The position numbers and the translations under genes were made by a program. The notes beneath the pieces were generated by a model that ran no database searches, had not been told where the DNA came from, and saw only the letters and a list, made by a program, of their open reading frames with translations. Of a DNA stretch of 18,074 nt, positions 1 through 7,149 are shown in pieces (within the stretch, counting starts at the first letter, position 1; each line of letters starts with the position of its first letter). This stretch comes from UBA7374 sp965660635 (GTDB lineage: Bacteria > Verrucomicrobiota > Verrucomicrobiia > Opitutales > Coraliomargaritaceae): positions 1-18,074 of the forward strand of contig CBFIAS010000036.1 of assembly GCA_965660635.1 (NCBI GenBank). Reading direction: 5' to 3'.

Positions 1-242
1 GTTCGATGTTAGACGTTCGGCGTTTCCTACGTACTCCTTCGCGGAACTTCGCGGGAAAAATTCTTACTAACTTGTACAGGTGCTTGCTTCGGAAACTCCC
101 CGGAAATCGACGATGAACCGAGAAAAAGCGTGCTGTCTGCATACCTGTTGATTCGTGTTCATCCGTGGTTTTTATTTTCGTAAGACTTGCTAGAGGATTC
201 CCCATCTATTCGTATTGATTCGCGGTACAACCGATTCCTTTC
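1..242. other. Intergenic region upstream of rlmH with repeat-like text
   Basis: No gene is visible here. The text resembles recurring non-coding phrases seen elsewhere in the window. It opens with GTTCGATGTT, which recurs near 17951. Around 151-170 it carries ATTCGTGTTCATCCGTGG, and a diverged inverted version of that phrase lies at about 5370-5395. A weak sigma70-like pair, TTGATT (148-153) and TTTATT (171-176) with a 17-base spacer, overlaps the second phrase and could serve rlmH. No Shine-Dalgarno sequence is obvious before the rlmH ATG. Confidence 0.45.
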
Positions 243-686
243 ATGCATCGCCATACCCTCATCGTAGTCGGCAAGTTGAAGAACCGTTCCATCGCGGCGC
301 TTTGCCAGGACTATGCCAGTCGATTGCAGCGTCATGCCCGGATCGAGTGTGTCGAGCTGCGCGACGGGGACCTGGCAAGCGAGGGCCGCCGGATCCTCGA
401 AGCGTTGGAGAAGCGTCCGCCTGCCCGCACTTACGCTCTGGCCGAGGAGGGCAGGCTCCGCACTTCGCGGGAGTTTGCCGGGGCTCTGCTCGAGCGGCAG
501 GGCGGGCCGGCCTGCTTCATCATCGGGGGTGCCTACGGGCTCAGCCCGGAGGTGAAGGCCCGGGCCGACGAACTCCTCTCACTCAGCCCGATGACGCTGA
601 CCCACGAGTTTGCCCGCCTCGTCTTGATGGAACAGCTCTACCGGGCGGCATCGATCAACAGCGGCTCAAAATACCACCACGATTGA
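243..686 (+). CDS. rlmH: 23S rRNA (pseudouridine1915-N3)-methyltransferase RlmH
   Basis: RlmH is a small SPOUT-class methyltransferase that uses SAM to methylate N3 of pseudouridine 1915 in helix 69 of 23S rRNA, acting on assembled 70S ribosomes. The 147-residue product is close to the usual length of about 155. It carries the SAM-binding trefoil-knot signature FIIGGAYGLSPEV at residues 92-104. It ends in the family's C-terminal signature: THEFARLVLMEQLYRA followed by SINSGSKYHHD, which supplies the conserved EQLYRA and the terminal YHxx. The start is the ATG at 243. No good ribosome binding site precedes it, as for several genes here. It stands alone, convergent with the GH30 gene that ends at 707 on the other strand. 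Identification is firm. Confidence 0.95.
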   Translation: MHRHTLIVVGKLKNRSIAALCQDYASRLQRHARIECVELRDGDLASEGRRILEALEKRPPARTYALAEEGRLRTSREFAGALLERQGGPACFIIGGAYGLSPEVKARADELLSLSPMTLTHEFARLVLMEQLYRAASINSGSKYHHD

Positions 687-706
687 TACCCCTTCGCGAA
701 GAGGTA

Positions 707-2215
707 TTACTTCAGGTGGATCGACTGGAGGGCCTGTCCGGGGATGGCTACGGAGAAGCGCTTGTCACCGAGTCGGATGGTGTAGGTCTTGTCTTCCTCC
801 AGGAGGTTGAAGATGGCCAGGGCGATGCTCCCGTCGGAGTTGCGGCAGGCGGTGGCCATGACGTCCTGGTCGTGACCGTCCAGTCCGATGCGCACGGCTC
901 CGGGGCGGAAGAAGCGGCTGACGTGTGCCACGGCGTAGTAGAGCGGGGTGAGGTGGAAGGAGTCGCGCCCGCTGTCCACCAGGACCGGGGCGAGGCAGAA
1001 GTTGCGGGCGTGGTTGGGGCCGCCGCGGGTGTTCAACACCATGTTCCAGTCGATCCAGCCCACGAGGTTGTGGTTCAATCCGCCGATCAGGTCGCGGGCG
1101 TAGCGATAGAAGGGGCTGTACTTGGGATGGTGGATCTTGTCCTTCTCCGGTGCCCAGATCCAGCCCCAGTCGGTGGCCTCTTTGCGCCAGTACCAGTCGT
1201 CTTCCAGCCAGACGCCGACCGCCTCGTCGTCGCCCATCGCGTCGATGCAGCCTTCGGAATGGAGAAGGCCCTTGCCGGGGTATTTCCCGTGCACGTAGTC
1301 GAGGGATTCCGAACTCACGGTGTTGGTGCTTTCGTACCAGTGGACGGCGAGGCCGTCGACATGTTGCGCAGCTTCTGGGTCGCCCAGGATGGTATCCGCC
1401 CACTCGTTGAGGTGGTGTCCGCGGTTCTGGTCGTAGGCCCAGAGGGTCGCATCCGGGGCGCCTGCCTGCAGGGCCGGGCCGAGGTTGTTTTTAATCCAGT
1501 TGGCCATCTCCTGCGCGGTGAAGTGGAGGCTCTCCCAGTTGCTGCCGTTGCCGAGGGGCTCGTTGGTCGGGGTGATTCCCCAGATTGCAATGTCCTCTGC
1601 GGCGTAGGCCTCGATGTATTTCACGATATAGTCGGCAAAAGTCTGGTAGTGCTCCTCGAGCAGGGCGCCTCCGTTCCAGGTCTTGTTTGTCTTCATCCAG
1701 GGCGGCGCGGTCCAGGGGGAGGCGAGGATCTTGAAGTCCGCGCCGGGGATCTTCTGCGCCTCCTTGATCATGGGCAACAGGTACTTCCGGTCGGGCTCAA
1801 TGGAGAAATGCTCCAGCGCGGTGTCTCCGGGAACCGGGGCGTAGGTGTAGTTGGTCACCGAAAAGTCGCAACTGGCGATGTGCGTGCGGGTCAGGGAGTA
1901 GTGGGCGCCGCCCGGAGAGAAATACTTGCGCAGGACGATCTCCCGCTTGAGGGCCGACAACTCGCTCAAGACCTGCGCGGAGGACTCGGTGAAGGAGCCG
2001 CCGATGCCGACCAGGGTCTGGTAAGTGCGGCCGGGGTCAAGGGTCAGCGTGTAGTCTGTTCTGCCGGTTCGCGGCAGTGGCTCGATCTCCTTCAGGCGGT
2101 CTCCCTGCCGGGTCGTCTGGTAGATGGAGACGGAGGCATGTTCGGAGGCGATGGATTGGCAGGCTGTGGCGGCCAGGCTGAGGGTGGAGAGAATGAGGGC
2201 GTGTGTGTATTTCAT
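707..2215 (-). CDS. Secreted glycoside hydrolase family 30 (glucosylceramidase-like)
   Basis: This 502-residue protein is a retaining beta-glycosidase of the GH30 type (clan GH-A), a family with beta-glucosidase, glucosylceramidase, beta-1,6-glucanase and beta-xylosidase members. The N-terminus is a signal peptide (MKYTHALILSTLSLAATAC). The cysteine at residue 19 follows an imperfect lipobox, so the protein may be a lipoprotein. The catalytic domain starts near residue 55 (QTLVGIGGSFTESSA at 66-80). It has ILASPWTAPPWMKTN at 163-177, the acid/base Glu219 in TPTNEP and the nucleophile Glu321 in LLHSEG. A short C-terminal beta domain follows. Length and motifs are complete. It lies 130 bp downstream of the GT4 gene in the same direction, but the gap suggests its own promoter. 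The substrate cannot be told from sequence; a beta-1,6-glucan or another beta-glucan is plausible. Confidence 0.93.
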   Translation of the reverse strand: MKYTHALILSTLSLAATACQSIASEHASVSIYQTTRQGDRLKEIEPLPRTGRTDYTLTLDPGRTYQTLVGIGGSFTESSAQVLSELSALKREIVLRKYFSPGGAHYSLTRTHIASCDFSVTNYTYAPVPGDTALEHFSIEPDRKYLLPMIKEAQKIPGADFKILASPWTAPPWMKTNKTWNGGALLEEHYQTFADYIVKYIEAYAAEDIAIWGITPTNEPLGNGSNWESLHFTAQEMANWIKNNLGPALQAGAPDATLWAYDQNRGHHLNEWADTILGDPEAAQHVDGLAVHWYESTNTVSSESLDYVHGKYPGKGLLHSEGCIDAMGDDEAVGVWLEDDWYWRKEATDWGWIWAPEKDKIHHPKYSPFYRYARDLIGGLNHNLVGWIDWNMVLNTRGGPNHARNFCLAPVLVDSGRDSFHLTPLYYAVAHVSRFFRPGAVRIGLDGHDQDVMATACRNSDGSIALAIFNLLEEDKTYTIRLGDKRFSVAIPGQALQSIHLK

Positions 2216-2345
2216 GATAGGGGTTTAGAGTCTGCGCCCGGAGGCATTGATTTCTGGACTCGAATTACGAAACACTGCCCGCTTACTCAGTGTAATTCAA
2301 TGCAATTATTGCGCGGAAAAAGGATTTTCGATCGTGGCTCGCCCG
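2216..2345 (-). promoter_or_regulatory. Upstream region of the GH30 gene with a small palindrome
   Basis: This 130-bp gap separates the GT4 stop from the GH30 start. It contains a perfect 11-bp palindrome, GCAATTATTGC (2302-2312), in an AT-rich stretch about 90 bases before the GH30 ATG. The palindrome could be an operator, but it is short and may be chance. No convincing -35/-10 pair or Shine-Dalgarno site was found. Confidence 0.25.
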
Positions 2346-3527
2346 TTAGCTGGAAGAGATGGAGGGACTCGGTGGATTGGTTTGCGGCCCCTGGGCTGTT
2401 GACTCTTCGCGGACGGTCTGGAGTTCTTCGGCGAAAGCCCGGACGACGGCCTCCCAGCCGAGGGACTCTGCTGTCTTGCGGGCGGCTTGGCGGATGGCGG
2501 GCCAGCCGGATTGCGACTGGAGGGCCTGGTCGAGCCGCCGCATGAAGGCGGGTTCATCACCGTAGGGCGCGAGGAAGCCGTTTTCTCCGTTGCGTATATA
2601 TTCCTGCGGGGCGGCATAGTTGTAGGCGAGGACGACAAGGCCGGAGGCGAGGGCCTCGGTGACGACGTTGCCGAAGGTCTCGGTCACGCTGGGGAAGATA
2701 AAGATGTCTGCCGACGCGTAGTGGCTGGCCAGGCTTTCCCCGGTCTGCATGCCGGCGAAGATGAATCCGGGATGCTTTTTCTCGAGGCGGGCCCGCTCGG
2801 GGCCGTCGCCGACGAAGACGCAAGCCACGTCGGGATGGGTCTTCTGGATCTGCTCGAAGGCGCGTGCGGCCAGAGGGATGTTTTTCTCGGCGGCCAGGCG
2901 GCTGACAAAGACGGCGACGACACCATTATCCGGATCGACTCCCCAGCGCTGGCGCAGGGCGGGATCGCGGCGCCCGGGGTTGAATAGGGCGGTATCCACG
3001 CCGCGTCCAAGCATGCGGGTGCCCTCGATGCCCATCTCCTGAAGGCGCTGAATAACATGCCGGGAGGGGGCGAAGGTACGGCTTGTTCGGTTGTGGGTCT
3101 GCCGGAGGAAGCCCTCTACGGCTTTGGCCAGGAGCGGCAGCTTGTAGTGCCGCATGTATTCGTGGAAGTTGGTATGGAAGCCGCTGGTTACGGGGATTCC
3201 GAGATCCTCGGCCGCGCGGATGGCAGACTGGCCGAGGGGCCCCTCAGTGGCCACGTAGATGATATCGGTGGGGCGGGAGGCCCATAGGTCGCGGAGCTTC
3301 CGGCGGCAGGGCAGGCCGAAGCGCAGGCCGTCGTAGCCGGGCAGGGGAAGGCCGGGCACGATGGTCTCCTCCGTGTAAGTGGCGTTCTGGGCCTCGGAGC
3401 TTTGCCTTGGCCGGACGATGTGCACGCCGTGTCCCTGCGCCTCCAGGTTGCGGCCTATGCGGTGCAGGGTCATGGCAACGCCATTGACTTCGGGCGGGTA
3501 GGTTTCTGTGACGATGCAGACGTTCAT
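2346..3527 (-). CDS. GT4-family glycosyltransferase (mannosyl/glucosyltransferase-like)
   Basis: This is a 393-residue GT-B fold, retaining glycosyltransferase that would transfer a sugar from a nucleotide donor to a lipid or glycan acceptor at the inner face of the membrane. The N-terminal Rossmann half opens with MNVCIVTETYPPEVNGVA, typical of the alpha-mannosyltransferase/MgtA-like subgroup, and has SGFHTNFHEYMRHY near 115-128. The C-terminal half has GRGVDTALFNP (174-184), VSRLAAEKN (208-216, donor-phosphate Arg210 and Lys215), FVGDGPER and the GT4 EX7E pair Glu283/Glu291 in TETFGNVVTE. I chose the ATG at 3527 because homologues begin at this motif; the frame stays open upstream only as an antisense shadow of miaA. 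GGGAGG sits directly against the ATG. It is divergent from miaA across an 86-bp gap. The exact donor and acceptor are unknown. Confidence 0.92.
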   Translation of the reverse strand: MNVCIVTETYPPEVNGVAMTLHRIGRNLEAQGHGVHIVRPRQSSEAQNATYTEETIVPGLPLPGYDGLRFGLPCRRKLRDLWASRPTDIIYVATEGPLGQSAIRAAEDLGIPVTSGFHTNFHEYMRHYKLPLLAKAVEGFLRQTHNRTSRTFAPSRHVIQRLQEMGIEGTRMLGRGVDTALFNPGRRDPALRQRWGVDPDNGVVAVFVSRLAAEKNIPLAARAFEQIQKTHPDVACVFVGDGPERARLEKKHPGFIFAGMQTGESLASHYASADIFIFPSVTETFGNVVTEALASGLVVLAYNYAAPQEYIRNGENGFLAPYGDEPAFMRRLDQALQSQSGWPAIRQAARKTAESLGWEAVVRAFAEELQTVREESTAQGPQTNPPSPSISSS

Positions 3528-3613
3528 CCTCCCGGTAACTTTGTTGCCATGCGGACGGGAATTTCCAGCTTTCTTATTGGGAAAGGACAGAAACACTCCT
3601 AGAAGCGACTTTT

Positions 3614-4498
3614 GTGGACAAGACATTACATCTGATTTCCGGGCCGACTGCGGTGGGCAAGACGGCCTACGCGCTGGACTACGCGGAAAGCCAGGAGGCG
3701 GAGATCGTTTCCTGCGACGCCTCGCTGGTCTACCGGGGCATGGATATCGGCACGGCCAAGCCGACCCCGGAGGAGCGTGCGCGGGTGCCGCACCATTTGA
3801 TCGACATCTGCGCGGTGGATGAGCCATTTGACATCGTGGCCTACGACGCAGCGGCCCGTGCGGCGGTCGATGCGATCCACCGGCGGGGCAAGTCCGTGGT
3901 GGTGACAGGGGGCAGTTGCTTCTACCTGAAGAGCTTCTTCGCCCCGGTGATCGATACCGTGACGGTGCCGGATTCCGTCCGTGAGGAGGTGGCCTCGCTG
4001 CACGATTCGGAGGGCCTGGAGGGCCTGTTGGCAGAGTTGCGGCTCCGCAGTCCGGAGGGCCTGGGCAATCTGGACACCTTGAATCCCCGCCGGGTGGTGC
4101 GCGCCCTGGAGCGTTGCCTGGCCTCGGGGCGCAGCCTGCCGGAGTTGCAGGCGGAGTTTGCGGCACGGCCTGAGCCGTATGCGGGTTTTGCCAAGCGGTG
4201 GATCCTGCTGGAGCGGGATACGGAGGATTTGCATGCCCGGGTGGCCCGCCGGGCGGCAACCATGCTGGAGGAGGGGCTGGTCGAAGAAGTGGAGCGTTTG
4301 CGGGAAGCAGGCATCGAGCGGAATCCCCCGGCAGCGGCGGCGATCGGCTACGCCGAGACGCTTTCCTGCCTGCGCGGCGATCTGGACCGGGCCGAGTTGT
4401 TGCCGAAGATCATCCAGAATACCCTGCATCTGGTGAAAAAGCAGCGTACCTGGTTCCGCACCCAGTTTCCCGAGCCGGACGAAAGGGTCCTGCTGTGA
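3614..4498 (+). CDS. miaA: tRNA dimethylallyltransferase MiaA
   Basis: MiaA transfers a dimethylallyl group from DMAPP to N6 of adenosine 37 in tRNAs that read UNN codons. The 294-residue protein has the full family layout. The P-loop GPTAVGKT is at residues 10-17. CDASLVYRGMDIGTAKP follows (family DSxQVYxGMDIGTAKP, here with Leu at the Gln position, as some homologues have), then HHLID, and VVVTGGSCFYLKSF at the DMAPP/tRNA site. NPRRVVRALE and the C-terminal AIGYAE...KKQRTWFR tRNA-binding segment complete it. The start is GTG at 3614; no in-frame ATG gives the N-terminal LHLISGPTAVGKT strand. It is divergent from the GT4 gene and followed by a hairpin. Identification is firm. Confidence 0.97.
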   Translation: MDKTLHLISGPTAVGKTAYALDYAESQEAEIVSCDASLVYRGMDIGTAKPTPEERARVPHHLIDICAVDEPFDIVAYDAAARAAVDAIHRRGKSVVVTGGSCFYLKSFFAPVIDTVTVPDSVREEVASLHDSEGLEGLLAELRLRSPEGLGNLDTLNPRRVVRALERCLASGRSLPELQAEFAARPEPYAGFAKRWILLERDTEDLHARVARRAATMLEEGLVEEVERLREAGIERNPPAAAAIGYAETLSCLRGDLDRAELLPKIIQNTLHLVKKQRTWFRTQFPEPDERVLL

Positions 4499-4506
4499 TT
4501 CTTCCT

Positions 4507-4532
4507 GCGGGTTTTACCTGGATGTAACCCGC
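4507..4532 (+). terminator. Hairpin after miaA (possible terminator)
   Basis: A 7-bp perfect stem, GCGGGTT pairing with AACCCGC, with a 12-base loop lies nine bases after the miaA stop. An alternative pairing uses CCTGCG and CGCAGG just outside. No T-run follows, so it may be a weak terminator or an mRNA 3' end stabiliser rather than a classical intrinsic terminator. Confidence 0.4.
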
Positions 4533-4548
4533 GATTCGCAGGCTTGGG

Positions 4549-4576
4549 TTGACAAGACGGAGTGGCCCGGTATTTG
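4549..4576 (+). promoter_or_regulatory. Candidate sigma70 promoter for the HNH gene
   Basis: A consensus -35 box TTGACA (4549-4554) is followed after 16 bases by TATTTG (4571-4576) as a possible -10. The start of transcription would fall near 4583, only about six bases before the ATG at 4589. That would give a nearly leaderless mRNA and fits the lack of a Shine-Dalgarno site there. The -10 is poor, so this is tentative. Confidence 0.35.
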
Positions 4577-4588
4577 TTATGATCCCAG

Positions 4589-5185
4589 ATGGGCATCAAT
4601 CACAAGTTCAGGGTTCTTGTTTTGAACCGCATCTGGCAGCCGGTAAACATCGTCGGCGTGCAGCGGGCCTTCAGCCTCCTTCTGCAAGACCATGCCCAAG
4701 TGATCAACACCCGGGACACCAGCTACCGGATGATGGGCTCGGCAGAGTGGCTGGCCTACAGCGAGTCGGAAGAGCCGGAAGACGGGGAGGCCTTCGTCCA
4801 GACCGTGCGCATGCGGATCCGGGTTCCCAAGGTGCTGCTCCTGCGCAGCTATGACCGCCTGCCCGTGCAGGAGGTGAAGTTCACCCGGGAAAACCTCTTC
4901 GAGCGCGACAACTACCGCTGCCAGTACTGCGGCAACGAGTACGATGCGCGGGAGTTGAACATGGATCACGTGATCCCCCGCGACAAGGGCGGGCGCACCT
5001 CCTGGGAAAACATCGTGACTTCCTGCATCAGCTGCAACTCCCGCAAGGCCAACCGCCTGCCGCACCAGGCCAGCATGCACTTGATCCGCAAGCCGGAACG
5101 CCCCCGCATGCGCCCCTTCATCAGCTACCTGATCGGCCACGAGTGCGACGAAGACTGGTCGCACTTCATCCAGTCGAAGAAGTAG
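4589..5185 (+). CDS. HNH endonuclease family protein (stand-alone)
   Basis: This 198-residue protein has a C-terminal HNH (beta-beta-alpha metal) nuclease domain with two structural CxxC pairs. The motifs are CQYC (111-114), the catalytic MDHVIPR with Asp126-His127, GGRTSWEN with Asn141, and CISCN (146-150) followed by SRKANRLP. The N-terminal 100 residues (VLNRIWQPVNIVGVQRAFSLL and so on) belong to the same conserved family found across several bacterial phyla. It is not an obvious restriction enzyme: no methyltransferase or specificity gene is adjacent. Its cellular role is not established; a DNA-processing role is the usual inference. The gene starts at ATG 4589 and appears monocistronic. 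Confidence 0.9.
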   Translation: MGINHKFRVLVLNRIWQPVNIVGVQRAFSLLLQDHAQVINTRDTSYRMMGSAEWLAYSESEEPEDGEAFVQTVRMRIRVPKVLLLRSYDRLPVQEVKFTRENLFERDNYRCQYCGNEYDARELNMDHVIPRDKGGRTSWENIVTSCISCNSRKANRLPHQASMHLIRKPERPRMRPFISYLIGHECDEDWSHFIQSKK

Positions 5186-5544
5186 ATTTCAATAGCCGCG
5201 AAATCGAAATCGGAATCGTCATCGGAATCGCCATCGAAATCGAAATCGCCATCGATTACCGCATCCCACTTGAAGGAAAGTAAGAAAAGCAGTGGTCCGT
5301 CCCCTTTTCGGCTCCCGAGTTCACAAAGGCAATGACATGATACACTCCGTTTGATCACTCAGCCAGTGGCCCACGAATGTACACGAAGAGCCACGAATAA
5401 GGGTTTTTCTGGCAGAATAATGCTGGATACTGGGGTTGGGCCATCGCCATCGGAATCGTCATCGAAATCGCCATCGCTATCGATTACTGCATCCCTCTTG
5501 AAGAGGTACAACCCAAGGACATAGGTTACAGATAGGACTGGAAG
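5186..5544. repeat. Repeat-rich intergenic stretch with two hexamer-tract copies
   Basis: No intact gene lies here. Two related units are present. Each is a degenerate tract of six-base units of the form G-N-N-ATC (5199-5257 and 5442-5486), and each ends in nearly the same constant tail: ATCGATTACCGCATCCC followed by ACTTGAAG at 5251-5275, and the same with two changes at 5479-5503. Between them are a RAYT relic (about 5320-5358) and a phrase related to the one at 151-170 in inverse orientation. At 5506-5558 begins a shortened direct copy of the RHS-tail remnant found at 7150-7283. Confidence 0.75.
5288..5358 (-). pseudogene. RAYT (TnpA_REP) transposase N-terminal relic with GGGGAC repeat end
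   Basis: On the minus strand a short reading frame gives SNGVYHVIAFV, matching the NGVYHVI motif near the N-terminus of REP-associated tyrosine transposases and of the better preserved relic at 12888-12998. The similarity then breaks off. It runs into a text (GGGAGCCGAAAAGGGGAC on the minus strand, about 5296-5313) that is very similar to the junction at 12875-12897. Only a few codons survive, so this is a fossil. The call rests on comparison of the two relics inside this window. Confidence 0.45.
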
Positions 5545-5759
5545 AAGGGGTCAAACGTGAATGGCGCTAACTTAAGGATGTTTATCGCGTCTTTCGGGCC
5601 TTCTATCCAGGCATCTGCGACAGGCCAGCCCTCTCCTGAATAATTCCAGTGTTTATCGAAGATAGCGCAGACAACCAGTGGAAGGAGCGTATCGCTCTGG
5701 AGATCGCATGAATGCCCGCTTCTGCCTCTTAAGTTAGCGCCATTCGCGTTTGGCCCCTT
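5545..5759. mobile_element. 215-bp MITE-like element with 32-bp inverted ends
   Basis: The left end (5545-5576, beginning AAGGGGTCAAACGTGAATGG) is repeated in inverse orientation at 5728-5759 with 30 of 32 bases matching. The GGGGTC start places it in the same end-family as the elements at 12615, 12691, 13061 and 14243. The interior has no transposase. On the minus strand a frame stays open without an ATG for 79 codons, from 5765 to a stop at 5526, running through both ends. It reads VVCAIFDKHWNYSGEGWPVA then DAWIEGPKDAINILKLAPFT, which looks coding-like but is unrecognised. Such an element would need transposition functions in trans. Confidence 0.7.
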
Positions 5760-5848
5760 CGCCGCAAATTAACTGCACCATATGCACAAGAATTCCTGGA
5801 ATTGGTATAATTCCATGTTTGACCGGCCTACTGGGTGAATTGTATAGT

Positions 5849-7144
5849 TTGTTTATTATTAGCATAAAGTACCCATTTATTCATTTCCCCATATTCGTAA
5901 GTTTCCTTGCTTACAGTCTTGTCGCTGGTCTGGAGGCGAAGCAGCCGGAGACTGCAGAGATTTATTTCGATGAATCCTTCTCCATCGGTTTAAACACAGA
6001 TCAGGTGCTACCGGCCTGGATTAGAGGTATTGAACAAGATGGCGGCTATTTCAACACTGCCGAAGAGTTTTGGTCCGTCGCAGGGAGTAAAGAAACCGGA
6101 GCGGGCTGGTTGGCGCTTCACATTGACCGCCAGCATGTGGCCACAGACTTGGCGATGGCCCTGATGATCAACGATCATGAGAACACGGATTTGGCCATCC
6201 AGTTGTTTAATTCGTCGGGCGAGGTAGTGGCCGTAGACCTTTTCGCGAATGTTGCTGAATCCATTCGGGTGGCCGAGACGGATTTCCTGATCATTCCTTT
6301 AAGCAAGTATGAGGATGCGGAAACGGTTGTTGTCAGGAGAATTAACGGACGCGTCGAGGTCAGCGGATTGATCTTATTTCCTGTTATAAGCGAGGTGGAA
6401 GCCGATCCTGAAACAGAGCAAGCACTTCTTGAGTTGCTGGGAGACCGTCCCAGCAAGAAATACAGCCGCTATCTTAGGCGAAAGATCAAAGAAAGTGAGG
6501 AAAAGGCAAGCGATGAGCCAGACTCCGGGCAGTCATCAAGCCAGGGCTTGCCGGATCCTTTATTGTCCGAGTCTCTGGATGAGCTGGCCTCCAAACTGCC
6601 CTTTGTGCTGCTGAAAAGTGACGTTTTCCGGATTACGGACATCTATTTCATCCCGATGGAATTCCCTGCTGGCCTGGCCAAAAAACTTGCAGAAGACCTG
6701 GAGAAAGAACTTGGCATTCAGATTAAAGTATCGGTTCAAATGGGGACCTCTCCAGAAATGTACGTCGCCCAGCGCAGGCAATATAATGTCAATGAGATTC
6801 TCAAGGAAGGCCGTACCGTACTGAAGCGTATCCAGTACCAGGAAAAGACGCCTTTTGCCATCATCCTTACGTCCATGGACATTAATTCCCCTCCCTACAA
6901 TCTCCGCTTTAATTTCGCGTCGCACGCGAGGGGGATGTCTGTCGTTTCTACTGCACGCATGGACAATCGGAATTTTGGACTGCCTGCGAATAGCGGTTTG
7001 CTATACATGAGGCTCAAGAAAATGGTCAAAAAAGCCATTGGCTATGGCTACTACGGCTACAAGCGGTCACTGGATCGCGGCAGCGTCATGTATTCACCGA
7101 TAATGGGAATGCAAGACCTCGATGAAATCGGCATGGATTACTGA
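5849..7144 (+). CDS. Secreted archaemetzincin-like protein lacking the zinc motif
   Basis: Function unknown. The frame is open from 5750, where a TTG lies inside the inverted repeat. No ATG precedes the conserved part, and I prefer the TTG at 5849: GGGTGA lies ten bases upstream and it gives a good signal peptide (about 30 residues ending VAGLEA). Numbering from 5750, residues 65-215 form a mostly beta N-terminal region, 235-265 a charged linker (KKYSRYLRRKIKESEEK), and 285-464 a domain that reads like archaemetzincin M54. That domain has YFIPMEFPAGLAKKLAEDLE, the RRQYNVNEIL motif (342-351), an ILTSMDIN strand (372-379), GMSVVSTARM (395-404) and a tail RGSVMYSPIMG...DLDEIG. The position of HExxHxxGxxH instead reads AIGYGYYGYKRS (429-440), with no metal-binding His or Glu. 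It is more AT-rich than its neighbours and flanked by repeats, suggesting transfer. Confidence 0.75.
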   Translation: MFIISIKYPFIHFPIFVSFLAYSLVAGLEAKQPETAEIYFDESFSIGLNTDQVLPAWIRGIEQDGGYFNTAEEFWSVAGSKETGAGWLALHIDRQHVATDLAMALMINDHENTDLAIQLFNSSGEVVAVDLFANVAESIRVAETDFLIIPLSKYEDAETVVVRRINGRVEVSGLILFPVISEVEADPETEQALLELLGDRPSKKYSRYLRRKIKESEEKASDEPDSGQSSSQGLPDPLLSESLDELASKLPFVLLKSDVFRITDIYFIPMEFPAGLAKKLAEDLEKELGIQIKVSVQMGTSPEMYVAQRRQYNVNEILKEGRTVLKRIQYQEKTPFAIILTSMDINSPPYNLRFNFASHARGMSVVSTARMDNRNFGLPANSGLLYMRLKKMVKKAIGYGYYGYKRSLDRGSVMYSPIMGMQDLDEIGMDY

Positions 7145-7149
7145 CTACG

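Noticed and set aside
215..2545. A 776-codon open frame on the plus strand
   Set aside because: It runs antisense to the GH30 gene and through rlmH in another frame. The protein is Gly/Val/Ala-rich with no domain, an artefact of high GC.
3528..4259. A 244-residue N-terminal extension of the GT4 frame
   Set aside because: It is proline- and arginine-rich, overlaps miaA on the opposite strand, and the conserved GT4 start MNVCIVTETYPP lies at 3527.
5125..5358. A 77-residue minus-strand frame rich in DFDGDSDDD
   Set aside because: The acidic repeat is just the hexamer tract translated, and the frame overlaps the end of the HNH gene.
5199..5486. Hexamer tracts as a CRISPR array
   Set aside because: The period is six bases with no 20-40 base spacers and no cas genes nearby.
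6560..6925. A 121-residue minus-strand frame inside the archaemetzincin-like gene
   Set aside because: It is antisense, has no recognisable domain or start signal, and the sense strand carries the conserved motifs.
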